Shown here: positions 28,328-37,433 of the stretch, in pieces
How positions within the stretch are numbered: position 1 is the first letter of the stretch
Layout: every line of letters begins with the position of its first letter
Assembly (NCBI GenBank): GCA_946631295.1
Contig: CAMOZY010000006.1
Location: 1 to 64,000, forward strand
Length of the DNA: 64,000 nucleotides
From: an uncultured Lachnospiraceae bacterium
Lineage (GTDB): Bacteria; Bacillota; Clostridia; Lachnospirales; Lachnospiraceae
Direction: 5' to 3'
Notes under the pieces: generated by a model
Told to the model about the DNA's origin: nothing
The model's database searches: none
What the model saw: the letters and a program-made list of their open reading frames with translations, nothing else
Translations under genes and position numbers: made by a program

Positions 28328-29590
28328 ATGATCAGAAAACTTCGTTTAAAATTCATAATGACTTCATTTTTGTCCGCTATGGCAGTTCTTGTGGTGCTTG
28401 TAGGCGGAATCAATATCAGTAACTATCTTAATGTGGTCAAAGATTCCGACAAGGTATTGAGAATGCTTGCCGACAATGATGGGACATTTCCGGACAGAAT
28501 GACAAAGCCGGGAAATGAGGAACCTGTGCAGGCAAAACCACCGGAGGAGAGACGTGGAGAGAGGATAGATTCTCCCGAGATTGCGTATGAGACCAGATAT
28601 TTTACCGTAAGGTATGATTCTGACGGGAATGTAACTTCGGTTGATACAAAAAGGGTATCGGCAGTTTCAGAAGATATGGCGATTGAACTTGCAGGAAGAG
28701 TATCTGATGATGGAAATTCGGAGGGTTTTATCGGGGAATACAGATATCTGTGTAAGAGCTCCTCTGATGGAGAAAAGCTGGTCATATTCTGTGACAGAGG
28801 GGCGAGCCTGGCGAATTTCAGGAATTTCAGGAATAACAGTATAATACTGTCATTATTGACATTACTGGTTGTTGGAGTGTTCATTTATATTGTATCAGGA
28901 GTCGCTGTAAGGCCTGTTGCTGAGGCTTATGACAAGCAGAAGAGATTCATATCGGATGCGGGTCATGAAATCAAAACACCACTTGCAATAATTAAGGCTG
29001 ATGCAGAAGTTCTCGGAATGGAGACGGGAGAGGATAATGAATGGCTTTCGGATATTGCAAAACAAACTGACAGGCTGACCGAACTGACCAATGATCTTAT
29101 TACCCTGTCGAGAATGGAAGAGGGAAGCTCGGTTCTTGTCATGGAAGAAACAGACTTTTCTAAACTTGCTGCTGATGCAGTCGATTCCATAAAATCTCTC
29201 GCAATGATCAGGAACAGGATGTTTACTTCTGAAATAGAAGAAGGAGTCCACATAACATGCGACAGAAAGGCTGTTTATGAACTTATAAGTATCCTTCTTG
29301 ATAATGCAGTAAAATATTGTCCCGAAGAAAAACAGATAAGTTTCAGACTTTATACAAGTGGAAAACAGGCAGTCATAAAAGTTACGAATGATACGGAAGA
29401 CGTTATGGAAAAAGCAATGCTCGATCGTGTTTTTGACAGATTCTACAGAACGGATTCTTCCAGAAACTCAGAAACCGGAGGCTTTGGTATAGGGCTTTCT
29501 GTTGCACGTGCAATAGCAGAAGCACATCATGGACAGATTACAGTAACCTCTGAAGGTGACAGGAGTATTACTTTTACGGTGGTTATATAG
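28328..29590 (+). CDS. Sensor histidine kinase
   Basis: 420 residues. Two transmembrane helices (about 10-32 and 176-196) enclose an extracytoplasmic sensor domain of about 140 residues that I do not recognise. No clear HAMP domain, only a short linker. H-box SDAGHEIKTPL (His near 222), N-box LISILLDNAVKYC, G-boxes DRVFDRFYR and GGFGIGLSVA are all present, so the kinase is intact. Partner of the preceding OmpR-type regulator. As last gene of the VTC cassette it probably senses an envelope or extracellular cue that controls the cassette. Confidence 0.94.
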   Translation: MIRKLRLKFIMTSFLSAMAVLVVLVGGINISNYLNVVKDSDKVLRMLADNDGTFPDRMTKPGNEEPVQAKPPEERRGERIDSPEIAYETRYFTVRYDSDGNVTSVDTKRVSAVSEDMAIELAGRVSDDGNSEGFIGEYRYLCKSSSDGEKLVIFCDRGASLANFRNFRNNSIILSLLTLLVVGVFIYIVSGVAVRPVAEAYDKQKRFISDAGHEIKTPLAIIKADAEVLGMETGEDNEWLSDIAKQTDRLTELTNDLITLSRMEEGSSVLVMEETDFSKLAADAVDSIKSLAMIRNRMFTSEIEEGVHITCDRKAVYELISILLDNAVKYCPEEKQISFRLYTSGKQAVIKVTNDTEDVMEKAMLDRVFDRFYRTDSSRNSETGGFGIGLSVARAIAEAHHGQITVTSEGDRSITFTVVI

Positions 29591-29629
29591 AGTGAAACCC
29601 TGATGTGGAAGAAAGATTCATACCTTGAG

Positions 29630-31771
29630 TTACAGATTTCCCATTAGGAAATCCTTCAGTATCCCTACACTTTCACGGATACAGTTATTGGGAAGATAGA
29701 GAATTACTGAATGAGCGGGTATTCCGTAAATATCGGAGTATCCGCTTTTTCTTGCTATTGCGAGAGCTCTGAATATATGGAAGTTACTCGATACAATTCC
29801 GACACTGCTGTCAGTTAATTCCGGATAAAGCGTAGAACAAAACTGCAGGTTTTCGGAAGTGTTGGTCGACTTGTCTTCCATAAGGATCCTGCTTTCGTCA
29901 ATTCCCTTTGCTATCAGATAATCTCTCATGACTGAAGCTTCACTTGCAGGTTCATTCGAACCCTGTCCGCCTGATACTATAATGATAGTTTCGGGATTTT
30001 CTGCAGCATATCTGTATGCTTCATCAAGTCTGTATCTTGTTACTAATGCAGGACCTGAGGGCTTAACCTGTGAACCTAGAACAATGATATAATCGAGATT
30101 TTTAGCTGTGGTTTTTTTGAAGCCTGAAAAAACCATACACTGTGTTATCACGACATACAGGATGCCGAGAGCAATGATCACCGAGAAGATGATCTTTGCA
30201 GCTTTTGGCATCTGCTGTAACAGTCCCTTATAGTAAAGGAAGGATACCATTATAAGGAACAGTCCGCCTGCAATCCAGCAAAGGAAAAACTTTGATCCGG
30301 AGTTTGCGAGCATTACCGTTATTCCATACAGGATGCTGAGGACTGCAATAATGCAGAGTATCAGACAGAGATAGATCATTTTCTTTCCTTTCGGTTTATC
30401 GGTATTTTTTTTCGTCTTCAGACGAAGGAATATAATAAGGTATGTTACTGAGATGATTGAACTTATGCCCCATGAGATCGGGTATGAAGCCATGAGGACT
30501 GTCATTGAACCGTAATATCTGAATGCCGTGAATATCCACAGAATCCTTATTCCGCAGACTCCGAATACGCTTATCGCCATAGGGCCTGTCGCGTTTCCCA
30601 TTCCTCTTATCGCACCCGAACAGACTTCTATCATTATGAATGTGAAATAGAAGATTGCGAAGAACTTAAGCATATACAGAGCGATTCCAAGTACTGCCTC
30701 ATCTTCAGAAAAGAATCTGAGTACAAAAGGTCCTATTGTAAGAAGGCCTGCCTGGATCAGAAGTGTCTGTATGGTCTCATAGATTCCGCCGTTTATTATG
30801 CTCTTTTTAACTCTGGCCATGTTACCCTTGCCATAGTTTTGTGCGACGAAGGTTGATATGGTGATTCCCATAGACTGTGTGACCATCCAGTAGATCTGGT
30901 CTGTTTTGCCGGTTGCAACCCATGCAGCAACAGTGTCTGTTCCGAATCCGTTGACCGCTATCTGTATGATGAGATTGGATGCAGTATATGTGAGGGAGTG
31001 AACTGTTGAGGGAATGCCTATCATCAGTATCCTTTTAAGATAGAAGGAGTGGATCTTTATCATTTTCGGATACAGTCTGTAACAGTCGTTTGTTCTGATA
31101 AGGACATACAGAGTCAATACCGCACTCAGCGCCTGTGAAAGGATGGTTGCAAGTGCGACACCAAATACTCCAAGACCAAGTCCCAGAACAAGGATAAGGT
31201 CCAGTATGATATTTACGATTGAAGAGATTATCAGAAACAGAAGAGGGCGCTTTGAATCACCGATCGCTCTGAGAATACCGGCTCCCATGTTATAAACGAG
31301 ATTCGGTATCATGCCTGCCATGTAGATGCTCAGGTAGATGGTTGAATCATAAAGTGATTCGGGTGTGGTCTTCATGGCTTCGAGCATCATTCCTGCAGTG
31401 GGAATACCGGCTGCGGTTATGATGATACCAAGTATGATCGCAAATGCCATTCCGGTGTGTACGGATTTTGATACTTCTTCCTTTTTTCCTGCTCCGTAGT
31501 ACTGACCGATTATGACGGTTGCTCCGGATGAAAGCGAGGTAAGGCCTCCGACAAAGACATTGACTAATATGGCAGCTGAACCGCCTACTGCAGCCAGTGC
31601 TTCCTTTCCGACAAAACGTCCTACGATCACGGAATCGGCAGTGTTGTACAGGAGCTGGAAAAATGTGCCAAGCATCAGGGGAAGAAAGAATTTTATCATT
31701 TCCTTCCCAATATTTCCCTCGGTGATCGGATTGACCGGGTATGTGCTGTTTTTCTTTATTTCTGAATTCAC
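29630..31771 (-). CDS. MATE transporter fused to a DUF218 (SanA/YdcF-like) domain
   Basis: 713 residues, GTG start at 31771 with AAGAAGG 7 bases upstream. Residues about 1-455 are a complete 12-helix MATE family exporter (GTFFQLLYNTADSVIVGRFVG, VNGFGTDTVAAW, GAIRGMGNA). Then come three more helices (about 465-550), and from about 560 to the end a DUF218 domain (IIVLGSQVKPSGPALVTRYRLDEA, VSGGQG, STNTSENL). DUF218 proteins act at the envelope in peptidoglycan or polysaccharide handling, mechanism unclear. The continuous frame shows no stop or shift between them. MATE proteins are normally about 450 residues, so this is a true fusion in this sequence. Confidence 0.9.
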   Translation of the reverse strand: MNSEIKKNSTYPVNPITEGNIGKEMIKFFLPLMLGTFFQLLYNTADSVIVGRFVGKEALAAVGGSAAILVNVFVGGLTSLSSGATVIIGQYYGAGKKEEVSKSVHTGMAFAIILGIIITAAGIPTAGMMLEAMKTTPESLYDSTIYLSIYMAGMIPNLVYNMGAGILRAIGDSKRPLLFLIISSIVNIILDLILVLGLGLGVFGVALATILSQALSAVLTLYVLIRTNDCYRLYPKMIKIHSFYLKRILMIGIPSTVHSLTYTASNLIIQIAVNGFGTDTVAAWVATGKTDQIYWMVTQSMGITISTFVAQNYGKGNMARVKKSIINGGIYETIQTLLIQAGLLTIGPFVLRFFSEDEAVLGIALYMLKFFAIFYFTFIMIEVCSGAIRGMGNATGPMAISVFGVCGIRILWIFTAFRYYGSMTVLMASYPISWGISSIISVTYLIIFLRLKTKKNTDKPKGKKMIYLCLILCIIAVLSILYGITVMLANSGSKFFLCWIAGGLFLIMVSFLYYKGLLQQMPKAAKIIFSVIIALGILYVVITQCMVFSGFKKTTAKNLDYIIVLGSQVKPSGPALVTRYRLDEAYRYAAENPETIIIVSGGQGSNEPASEASVMRDYLIAKGIDESRILMEDKSTNTSENLQFCSTLYPELTDSSVGIVSSNFHIFRALAIARKSGYSDIYGIPAHSVILYLPNNCIRESVGILKDFLMGNL

Positions 31772-31806
31772 TTTAAAACCTTCTTTACTGACGGAGTCAA
31801 TACACC

Positions 31807-31835
31807 ATCATAGTACGCCCCGGAGTAAATGTCGA
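31807..31835 (-). promoter_or_regulatory. Promoter of the MATE-DUF218 gene with overlapping direct repeat
   Basis: On the minus strand TCGACA (31830-31835), 17-base spacer, TATGAT (31807-31812). The -35 sits between two AGTAAAT repeats (31824-31830, 31837-31843) around a GTCGAC palindrome, a possible operator. Confidence 0.6.
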
Positions 31836-32031
31836 CAGTAAATATTGACAGATGACTGGAAAAATCATGGGTAATATTGTGTAAAATTTCCGGATAGGCT
31901 TGGAAAAATACATGGATATGCAGCGTGATACATATTAAAATAGAAAAAGGAAACAATACCGATCCTGATTAAAATATCAGATTGGAATCATGATTGGTAC
32001 GAACAGTTGACGTTTCTAAGAGGAGGATGAG

Positions 32032-32715
32032 ATGGGATTACTTGATAAAGCAATGAGCCGTGTATCTGATGAAAACGGGAGCGGCGCAAAGAGCGGCATG
32101 GATGCAAACGGCTTAAATCCTGCATGGGCACAGGACAGGACCGTTACAATTACTAAGGAGCCGGAAAGTCTTGAAGAACTCAAGGCAGCGGTTGATGTGA
32201 CGGATCCCGGATCTGTTGCGGCGTACTGGGTTTACAGCGTTTTCTGTCTTACCGCAGATTACGATATCGGAATGAGTATGATGAAATACCTCTTTGCTGA
32301 TATCGAGCCATATGGCAGAGGATTTACTGAGGGCGGACTGTCCGGAAAGGCAGGCTGGGATACCTATTTTAATGAAAGACTCAGGGATGATGATTACAGA
32401 TGGCTTCCAAGGGCTTATTTTGCGGGAGCTGAAGCAAAGAACGGATTTCATCCGGAGGTGCCTCTTACGGTACAGCTTCATTACAACAAGCCTAATACAG
32501 AAAGCATTAATGAACAGAGCTTGAAACAACTTGGCAGACTGTGCGTCGTATATTATGTGGAAAGCAATGCCGGCGGAAATAAGGTAAACCTTGAAGTTGT
32601 AAAGTTCGACGGAAGCGACAGATTCTATGTTACCAAGGGAACCGCATCCACCGGACTTTTCTATGATCAGCGCAGTGCACTTACTGCAGAGGCAAGGGCA
32701 AAGCTCTGGGAGTGA
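32032..32715 (+). CDS. Hypothetical cytosolic protein
   Basis: 227 residues, no signal peptide or membrane helix; AGGAGG ribosome site at 32021-32026 before ATG 32032. Acidic and Trp/Tyr-rich in the middle (residues 60-130, with WDTYFNERLRDDDYRWLPRAYF), basic beta-strand-like C-terminal half. I do not recognise the family. Single-gene unit between the divergent MATE fusion and a terminator shared with the butyrate kinase gene. Codon use matches the neighbours. Confidence 0.65.
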   Translation: MGLLDKAMSRVSDENGSGAKSGMDANGLNPAWAQDRTVTITKEPESLEELKAAVDVTDPGSVAAYWVYSVFCLTADYDIGMSMMKYLFADIEPYGRGFTEGGLSGKAGWDTYFNERLRDDDYRWLPRAYFAGAEAKNGFHPEVPLTVQLHYNKPNTESINEQSLKQLGRLCVVYYVESNAGGNKVNLEVVKFDGSDRFYVTKGTASTGLFYDQRSALTAEARAKLWE

Positions 32716-32752
32716 GCCTGTAGCAGACTGAAAAAAACGGAGAAAAAATAAA

Positions 32753-32797
32753 GGGACTGTCGTTTTGATCTGATCAACTAAAACGACAGCCCCTATT
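32753..32797. terminator. Bidirectional terminator
   Basis: GGGACTGTCGTTTT (32753-32766) pairs with AAAACGACAGCCCC (32780-32793), followed by TATTTT on the plus strand and an A-rich flank that reads as T on the minus strand. It ends the hypothetical gene and the buk operon. Confidence 0.88.
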
Positions 32798-32819
32798 TTA
32801 ATATTCTGATATGGAAGAC

Positions 32820-33890
32820 TTATGCGTAAACCTTAGCTTCCTCTTCACCGTTCATGACTCTGAGTCCGCCCTGAGCAAGTGCGAGAAGCTCGTCCTCTCC
32901 GGGATAAACGGTTACGGGAGCAATCTTTCCGACTCTTTCGATCATTGCCTTGGTAACTCTCTCGTTATAAGCGATGCCGCCGGTGATGATGATCTGGTCA
33001 ACATCTCCCTTGAGAACGGTTGACTCAGCTCCGATATCCTTGCAGACCTGGAAGATGAATGCTTCCATAACGATCTTAGCCTGCTCATCGCCTTCGTCCA
33101 TTCTCTTCATTACTTCTCTTGCATCGTTGGTTCCGAGATATGCATTGAATCCGCCCTGGCCTGTAGCCTTCTTGAGCATCTCTGCCTCTGAATACTTGCC
33201 TGAGTAGCAGAGTCTGATGAGTTTGCCGGTAGGAAGACCGCCGCATCTTTCGGGTGAAAGAGCTCCGTCACCTTCGAATGCACTGTAAACATCGATGATC
33301 TTGCCGTACTCATGAGCACCTACCGAAACACCGCCGCCAAGGTGTGCAACAACAAGTCTGAGGTCCTCGTACTTCTTTCCCACGGACTTGGCATATCTTC
33401 TTGCAACAGCCTTCTGGTTAAGAGGGTGGAAGATGGAAGTTCTGGGGCACTCGGGCATACCGGAGATACGTGCAACATCACAGAGCTCGTCAACAACAAC
33501 GGGGTCAACGATGAATGCCTTCTTGCCGATGCCGTCTGCAATCTCCTTGGCAAGGATGCCGCCAAGGTTACTTGCATGCTGACCCTGGACACCAATCTCA
33601 AGATCCTTGATGACTGCATCAGTCACTTCATAGGTTCCGCCGGGGATGGGCTTGAGAAGTCCGCCTCTTCCTACGATGAAATCAAAAGAATTAACATCAA
33701 TATTGCTGTTCTTGAGGAAATCGAGAATGATATTCTTTCTGAAATCCTTCTGAGCGATGATCGAGGGATACTGGGAGATCTCCTCGGTTGAGTGACGAAG
33801 TGTTTCGTCCATTACACAGGTCTCATCCTCAAAGATACCTACCTTGGTTGAGGTGGAACCGGGATTGATTATAAGACTCTTAAGTGCCAT
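32820..33890 (-). CDS. buk: Butyrate kinase
   Basis: 356 residues of the acetokinase family: INPGSTSTKVGIF near the start (phosphate loop), VAHLGGGVSVGAH, FEGDGALSPERCGGLP, and IITGGIAYNERV. Converts butyryl phosphate plus ADP to butyrate plus ATP. Length is standard for Buk (shorter than AckA, about 400). AAGGAG ribosome site. Second gene of a two-gene operon after ptb, 10 bases apart. Branched-chain acyl phosphates are possible alternative substrates. Confidence 0.96.
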   Translation of the reverse strand: MALKSLIINPGSTSTKVGIFEDETCVMDETLRHSTEEISQYPSIIAQKDFRKNIILDFLKNSNIDVNSFDFIVGRGGLLKPIPGGTYEVTDAVIKDLEIGVQGQHASNLGGILAKEIADGIGKKAFIVDPVVVDELCDVARISGMPECPRTSIFHPLNQKAVARRYAKSVGKKYEDLRLVVAHLGGGVSVGAHEYGKIIDVYSAFEGDGALSPERCGGLPTGKLIRLCYSGKYSEAEMLKKATGQGGFNAYLGTNDAREVMKRMDEGDEQAKIVMEAFIFQVCKDIGAESTVLKGDVDQIIITGGIAYNERVTKAMIERVGKIAPVTVYPGEDELLALAQGGLRVMNGEEEAKVYA

Positions 33891-33900
33891 AGCTTTCTCC

Positions 33901-34827
33901 TTATTTATTCATCTTTTTCATCTGATCTGAAACGACTGCAGCAAGGGCGATGGAGTTAACCTTGACTTCCTTGGTATCGGATCTGGAGGTAAGGATAACG
34001 GGAGCCTTTGTTCCGGTGAGAATGTTGCCGTTCTTGGCACCGGGTACCATGTGAACGATTGACTTATAAACAAGATTTCCTGCGTGGATGTTGGGGAAGA
34101 GAAGAATGTCTGCAGATGCAGCGCAGGGTCTGTCAGTTGCCTTCTTTTCCTTTGCAGCTTCCTCGTAAAGAGCGATATCGAGTGAAAGAGGACCGTCTAC
34201 GACACATCCGGTGATCTTGCCTTCCTCATTCATCTTACGAAGCTCATCTGCTTCAACGGTCTCGGGCATCTTGGGGTTAACAACTTCAACAGCGGCAAGG
34301 GGTGCTACTTTGGGATTTACGACTCCGCATGCATTGGCAACTTCAACGGTGTAGTCAATGATCGCTACCTTATCTTCAAGAGTGGGGTAGGGCATGAATG
34401 CAACGTCTGTAAGGAACAGAAGTCTGTCAATGCCGGGAAGTTCAAATACGCATACATGAGAGAGAGGCTTTCCGGTTCTGAGGCCTACTTCCTTGTCGAG
34501 AACGCTCTTAAGGAAGGTTTTGGTATCAACAAGGCCCTTCATGTACATATCAGCCTTGCCCTCGTGAACAAAGCTTACAGCCTTGAGTGCAGCTTCAACG
34601 GGATCCTTAACATCGATGATCTCATACTCATCAAGTCTCATGTCGAGATCTTTACCGATGGCACGGATCTGATCCTCATCACCTACCAGAATGGCATCAA
34701 TAATTCCCATTCTGTGTGCTTCTCTTACAGCTTCGAGCACAGGTGCATCCTGAGCTACAGCAACAGCCAACTTCTGCTTCTCAAGGTTCTTAACCTGTGA
34801 GAGCAGATCCGCAAAATTCTTACTCAT
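33901..34827 (-). CDS. ptb: Phosphate butyryltransferase
   Basis: 308 residues. Swaps CoA of butyryl-CoA for phosphate, upstream of butyrate kinase. The C-terminal half shows the phosphotransacylase signature region (FPNIHAGNLVYKSIVH, GTKAPVILTSRSDT). Length fits Ptb. AAGGAG ribosome site before ATG 34827, promoter about 65 bases upstream. The ptb-buk arrangement marks a butyrate-forming fermentation route that yields ATP, as opposed to the butyryl-CoA:acetate CoA-transferase route. Confidence 0.96.
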   Translation of the reverse strand: MSKNFADLLSQVKNLEKQKLAVAVAQDAPVLEAVREAHRMGIIDAILVGDEDQIRAIGKDLDMRLDEYEIIDVKDPVEAALKAVSFVHEGKADMYMKGLVDTKTFLKSVLDKEVGLRTGKPLSHVCVFELPGIDRLLFLTDVAFMPYPTLEDKVAIIDYTVEVANACGVVNPKVAPLAAVEVVNPKMPETVEADELRKMNEEGKITGCVVDGPLSLDIALYEEAAKEKKATDRPCAASADILLFPNIHAGNLVYKSIVHMVPGAKNGNILTGTKAPVILTSRSDTKEVKVNSIALAAVVSDQMKKMNK

Positions 34828-34891
34828 GATATGTCTCCTTAGAAAAAATATAGTTAAATACAGATATGATCTGCCAAAAACACCGCATAAA

Positions 34892-34920
34892 ATAATAGCA
34901 CGCAGGACTTTTATTTACAA
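34892..34920 (-). promoter_or_regulatory. Promoter of ptb-buk
   Basis: On the minus strand TTGTAA (34915-34920), 17-base spacer, TATTAT (34892-34897). Confidence 0.7.
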
Positions 34921-35116
34921 TACTGCATTAATTTAGAAGAAAAAGCAGCGAAAAAGAAATGTTGATTCCGTTGATATCGTGTTGAAATAAGGATTGATAC
35001 GGCAACAAAAAACAGACATGTTATGTCATAAATAGATATGAGTTTTCAGGGAAAACATGTATAATTGATTTATAAATGTTCGATGCTGCATCTGTGTTAA
35101 GCCGAGAGGATAATAT

Positions 35117-36217
35117 ATGAGTGATAAAAGAACCATACTCATGATAGATGACGTAGCACTTAATCATGCAACAGCACGTTCCGTGCTCGAAGACGAATAT
35201 CAACTGTTCGAGGCAACTTCCGGTGAAGAGGCTTTTGAATTGCTTAAGAGCATTGTACCGGATCTGATCCTTCTCGATATTGTCATGCCGGATATGAATG
35301 GTATCGAGGTGCTGAAGAAACTGAAATCCATTCCGGCTTATAAGGGAATCCCCGTAATTTTTCTCACCGCAGATACAAGTCCCGAAGCAGAAGTGGAAGG
35401 CTTTCAGCTGGGTATAGTTGATTACATTACCAAGCCGTTTGTTCCCATGGTAATGAAAAAGCGTATTCAGACTCAGATTGAGCTCTCACTGTATAAGAAG
35501 GATCTTGAGGAAAGAGTTGATAAGAAGATAGAAGAAATGGAGCAGATGTACGATCTGGTCACGGTTTCTTTTGCGGGACTTGTTGAATCAAGGGATGGAG
35601 TGACGGGTGTTCACCTGAAAAATACATCCATCTATTATGCCGCATTTATCAGTCATCTTAAGACTCTGGCCAAATATAAGGATTATCTGCCGCCTACGGT
35701 TGTAAAGAAGGCATGCAGGTGTGCACCTCTTCATGATGTCGGTAAGATTGCGATAAGGGATGCGGTTCTTCAGAAACCTTCGTCACTGTCGTCTGATGAA
35801 TTCGACAATATGAAGCTTCATGCCGTGATAGGCGGAGAACTCTTCGATTATCTGGAGGAGAGAATACCTGATAAGGAGTTTGCAAATATAGCAAGTCAGA
35901 TAGCCAAATCACATCATGAAAGATGGGACGGAACCGGTTATCCATACGGACTTAAGGGAAAGGAAATCCCGCTTCTTGCCCGCATAATGGCTATAGTGGA
36001 TGTCTATGATGCGATGACCTCCAAGCGACCGTACAAGGAACCTATTTCTCACGAAAAGAGTATGGCTTACATTGCATCAGGCAGCGGAACCCAGTTTGAT
36101 CCGGATCTTGTCAATGAATTCCTTAATATCAGTAATGTCATTAAGGAGTGTCTTGAGACCAAGGAAGAGATGATAGAGAAGAGACAGTACTTTCAGATGA
36201 AGGAAAAGTTTATATGA
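35117..36217 (+). CDS. Response regulator with HD-GYP c-di-GMP phosphodiesterase output
   Basis: 366 residues. Receiver domain 1-120 with DD (11-12), phospho-acceptor Asp54 in LILLDIVMPD and Lys in ITKPF; a coiled linker (about 125-150); HD-GYP domain about 155-345 with LHDVGK, HHERWDGTGYP and DVYDAMTS. All metal-binding residues visible are intact, so it should degrade c-di-GMP to GMP on phosphorylation. No kinase adjacent (orphan regulator). Ends at a bidirectional terminator. A GAGAGG sequence precedes ATG 35117. Confidence 0.94.
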   Translation: MSDKRTILMIDDVALNHATARSVLEDEYQLFEATSGEEAFELLKSIVPDLILLDIVMPDMNGIEVLKKLKSIPAYKGIPVIFLTADTSPEAEVEGFQLGIVDYITKPFVPMVMKKRIQTQIELSLYKKDLEERVDKKIEEMEQMYDLVTVSFAGLVESRDGVTGVHLKNTSIYYAAFISHLKTLAKYKDYLPPTVVKKACRCAPLHDVGKIAIRDAVLQKPSSLSSDEFDNMKLHAVIGGELFDYLEERIPDKEFANIASQIAKSHHERWDGTGYPYGLKGKEIPLLARIMAIVDVYDAMTSKRPYKEPISHEKSMAYIASGSGTQFDPDLVNEFLNISNVIKECLETKEEMIEKRQYFQMKEKFI

Positions 36218-36219
36218 TT

Positions 36220-36249
36220 AAAAGCCGGGTCATATGCCCCGGCTTTTTC
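36220..36249. terminator. Bidirectional terminator
   Basis: AAAGCCGGG / CCCGGCTTT stem (36221-36229 with 36238-36246) with T-rich flanks on both strands, between the HD-GYP and epsG-like genes. Confidence 0.9.
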
Positions 36250-36266
36250 TTACCGGAATATCCGGT

Positions 36267-37373
36267 TTACTGGAATATCCAATTGTAATACGGAAGTATC
36301 CTTGAGTCGGTGTTGTACGCACTCTTAAGGAAGAACATGAAGAATAATATGAAGGCACCGCAGATAAGTACGGTCCAGATATTTCTTTTTTTCTTATCCT
36401 CTATCCTGAGAATAAGTGAAGGGATAAAGAATATGTTCGTGATGTTCAGATAAAAGCCTATTCTTGATATCTCCGGCATGAATGAACAGAAAGTATAAAG
36501 GAGCAGTGCCCAGAGATTACAGTAGAATCCGAATTTCAGCCTGTGATCTTCTTCGTCAAAAATCTTTTTACAGTAGATGAGTGCAAAACAGAAGACCGCA
36601 GCAGCCTTGGCGATGTTGGTGATGCTGGTTGCTCCGGTATCAAACATCGATCCTTCATAGAAGGGATAGAATATAAAGATTATCTTTCTGTACAGTCCGG
36701 GAAGGAACAGAAGGGATGCTGAGAAAAGGCTTATGAGGAAATGGCCGATCCAGTTCCAGTTTATTGTGGCAAGAAGATAGAGCGGAATTACAATGAGTAC
36801 CGATTTATGGAAGAATGCCGCCGCACATATTACAGCGATGAATTTGATATAGTCTTTACTCAGGACAAATTTGATCGAATAAAGCGCTGCGGATAAGGCA
36901 AGATAATATCTTACGTTGTTGAGACTTCCGAAATAGTATCCTGCAGTCATGAATATGAAAAGTGAAAAAACGAACCACTCACTCTGGTCATAGATTCCCT
37001 TAACCATAAGTGCTACGGTCACTAAAGAAAAGAATGCAAATATTGGAAGATAGTTATCGTATCTTAAAAACCACTGGATGATCTTTACAATGATCCTGAA
37101 TCCCGGTTCGTAACTGACATATCTGTCCTGCGCTATCAGATTGAAATTATCCCTGTAAACCCAGTAATCGTTTCCTACAGCTATCCTGCATACTGATACT
37201 CCGGAAAGCAGCACAAAAATGCTGACTGCAAGGATACGGTTCCTTACGGTCAGTTTCGATGTATATGGAGTTTTAAGATCTGCTTCTCTTCCTCCTGCGG
37301 TACATATACCAAATCCCAGGAATACTACCGAAGCTGTGAGAAACAGATATAAGAATAATCCGTATGTTAACAT
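36267..37373 (-). CDS. EpsG family polysaccharide polymerase-like membrane protein
   Basis: 368 residues with about ten hydrophobic helices and the EpsG/Wzy-like pattern (short charged loops, VGNDYWVYRDNF in the first large loop, YYFGSLNNVRYYLA). EpsG proteins are thought to polymerise extracellular polysaccharide repeat units. Last gene of a minus-strand unit; the start ATG at 37373 has only a poor ribosome site and follows the Wzz-like gene by 60 bases containing an imperfect hairpin. No glycosyltransferases are nearby, so its substrate pathway must be encoded elsewhere. Confidence 0.8.
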   Translation of the reverse strand: MLTYGLFLYLFLTASVVFLGFGICTAGGREADLKTPYTSKLTVRNRILAVSIFVLLSGVSVCRIAVGNDYWVYRDNFNLIAQDRYVSYEPGFRIIVKIIQWFLRYDNYLPIFAFFSLVTVALMVKGIYDQSEWFVFSLFIFMTAGYYFGSLNNVRYYLALSAALYSIKFVLSKDYIKFIAVICAAAFFHKSVLIVIPLYLLATINWNWIGHFLISLFSASLLFLPGLYRKIIFIFYPFYEGSMFDTGATSITNIAKAAAVFCFALIYCKKIFDEEDHRLKFGFYCNLWALLLYTFCSFMPEISRIGFYLNITNIFFIPSLILRIEDKKKRNIWTVLICGAFILFFMFFLKSAYNTDSRILPYYNWIFQ

Positions 37374-37395
37374 GGGTTCTTATGTTTATTGACCG

Positions 37396-37425
37396 GTGAA
37401 CTTAAGTAAACGTCCACTTGTTCAC
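37396..37425. other. Imperfect hairpin between Wzz-like and EpsG-like genes
   Basis: GTGAAC (37396-37401) pairs with GTTCAC (37420-37425), with an inner AAGT/ACTT pairing. No T-run follows, so it is not a clear terminator; it may reduce expression of the weakly initiated epsG-like gene. Confidence 0.4.
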
Positions 37426-37433
37426 TTTTGAAT

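Noticed and set aside
36994-37373. Idea that the EpsG-like protein is a different multi-pass transporter
   Set aside because: The loop VGNDYWVYRDNF and the overall helix layout fit EpsG better, and the Wzz-type neighbour agrees.
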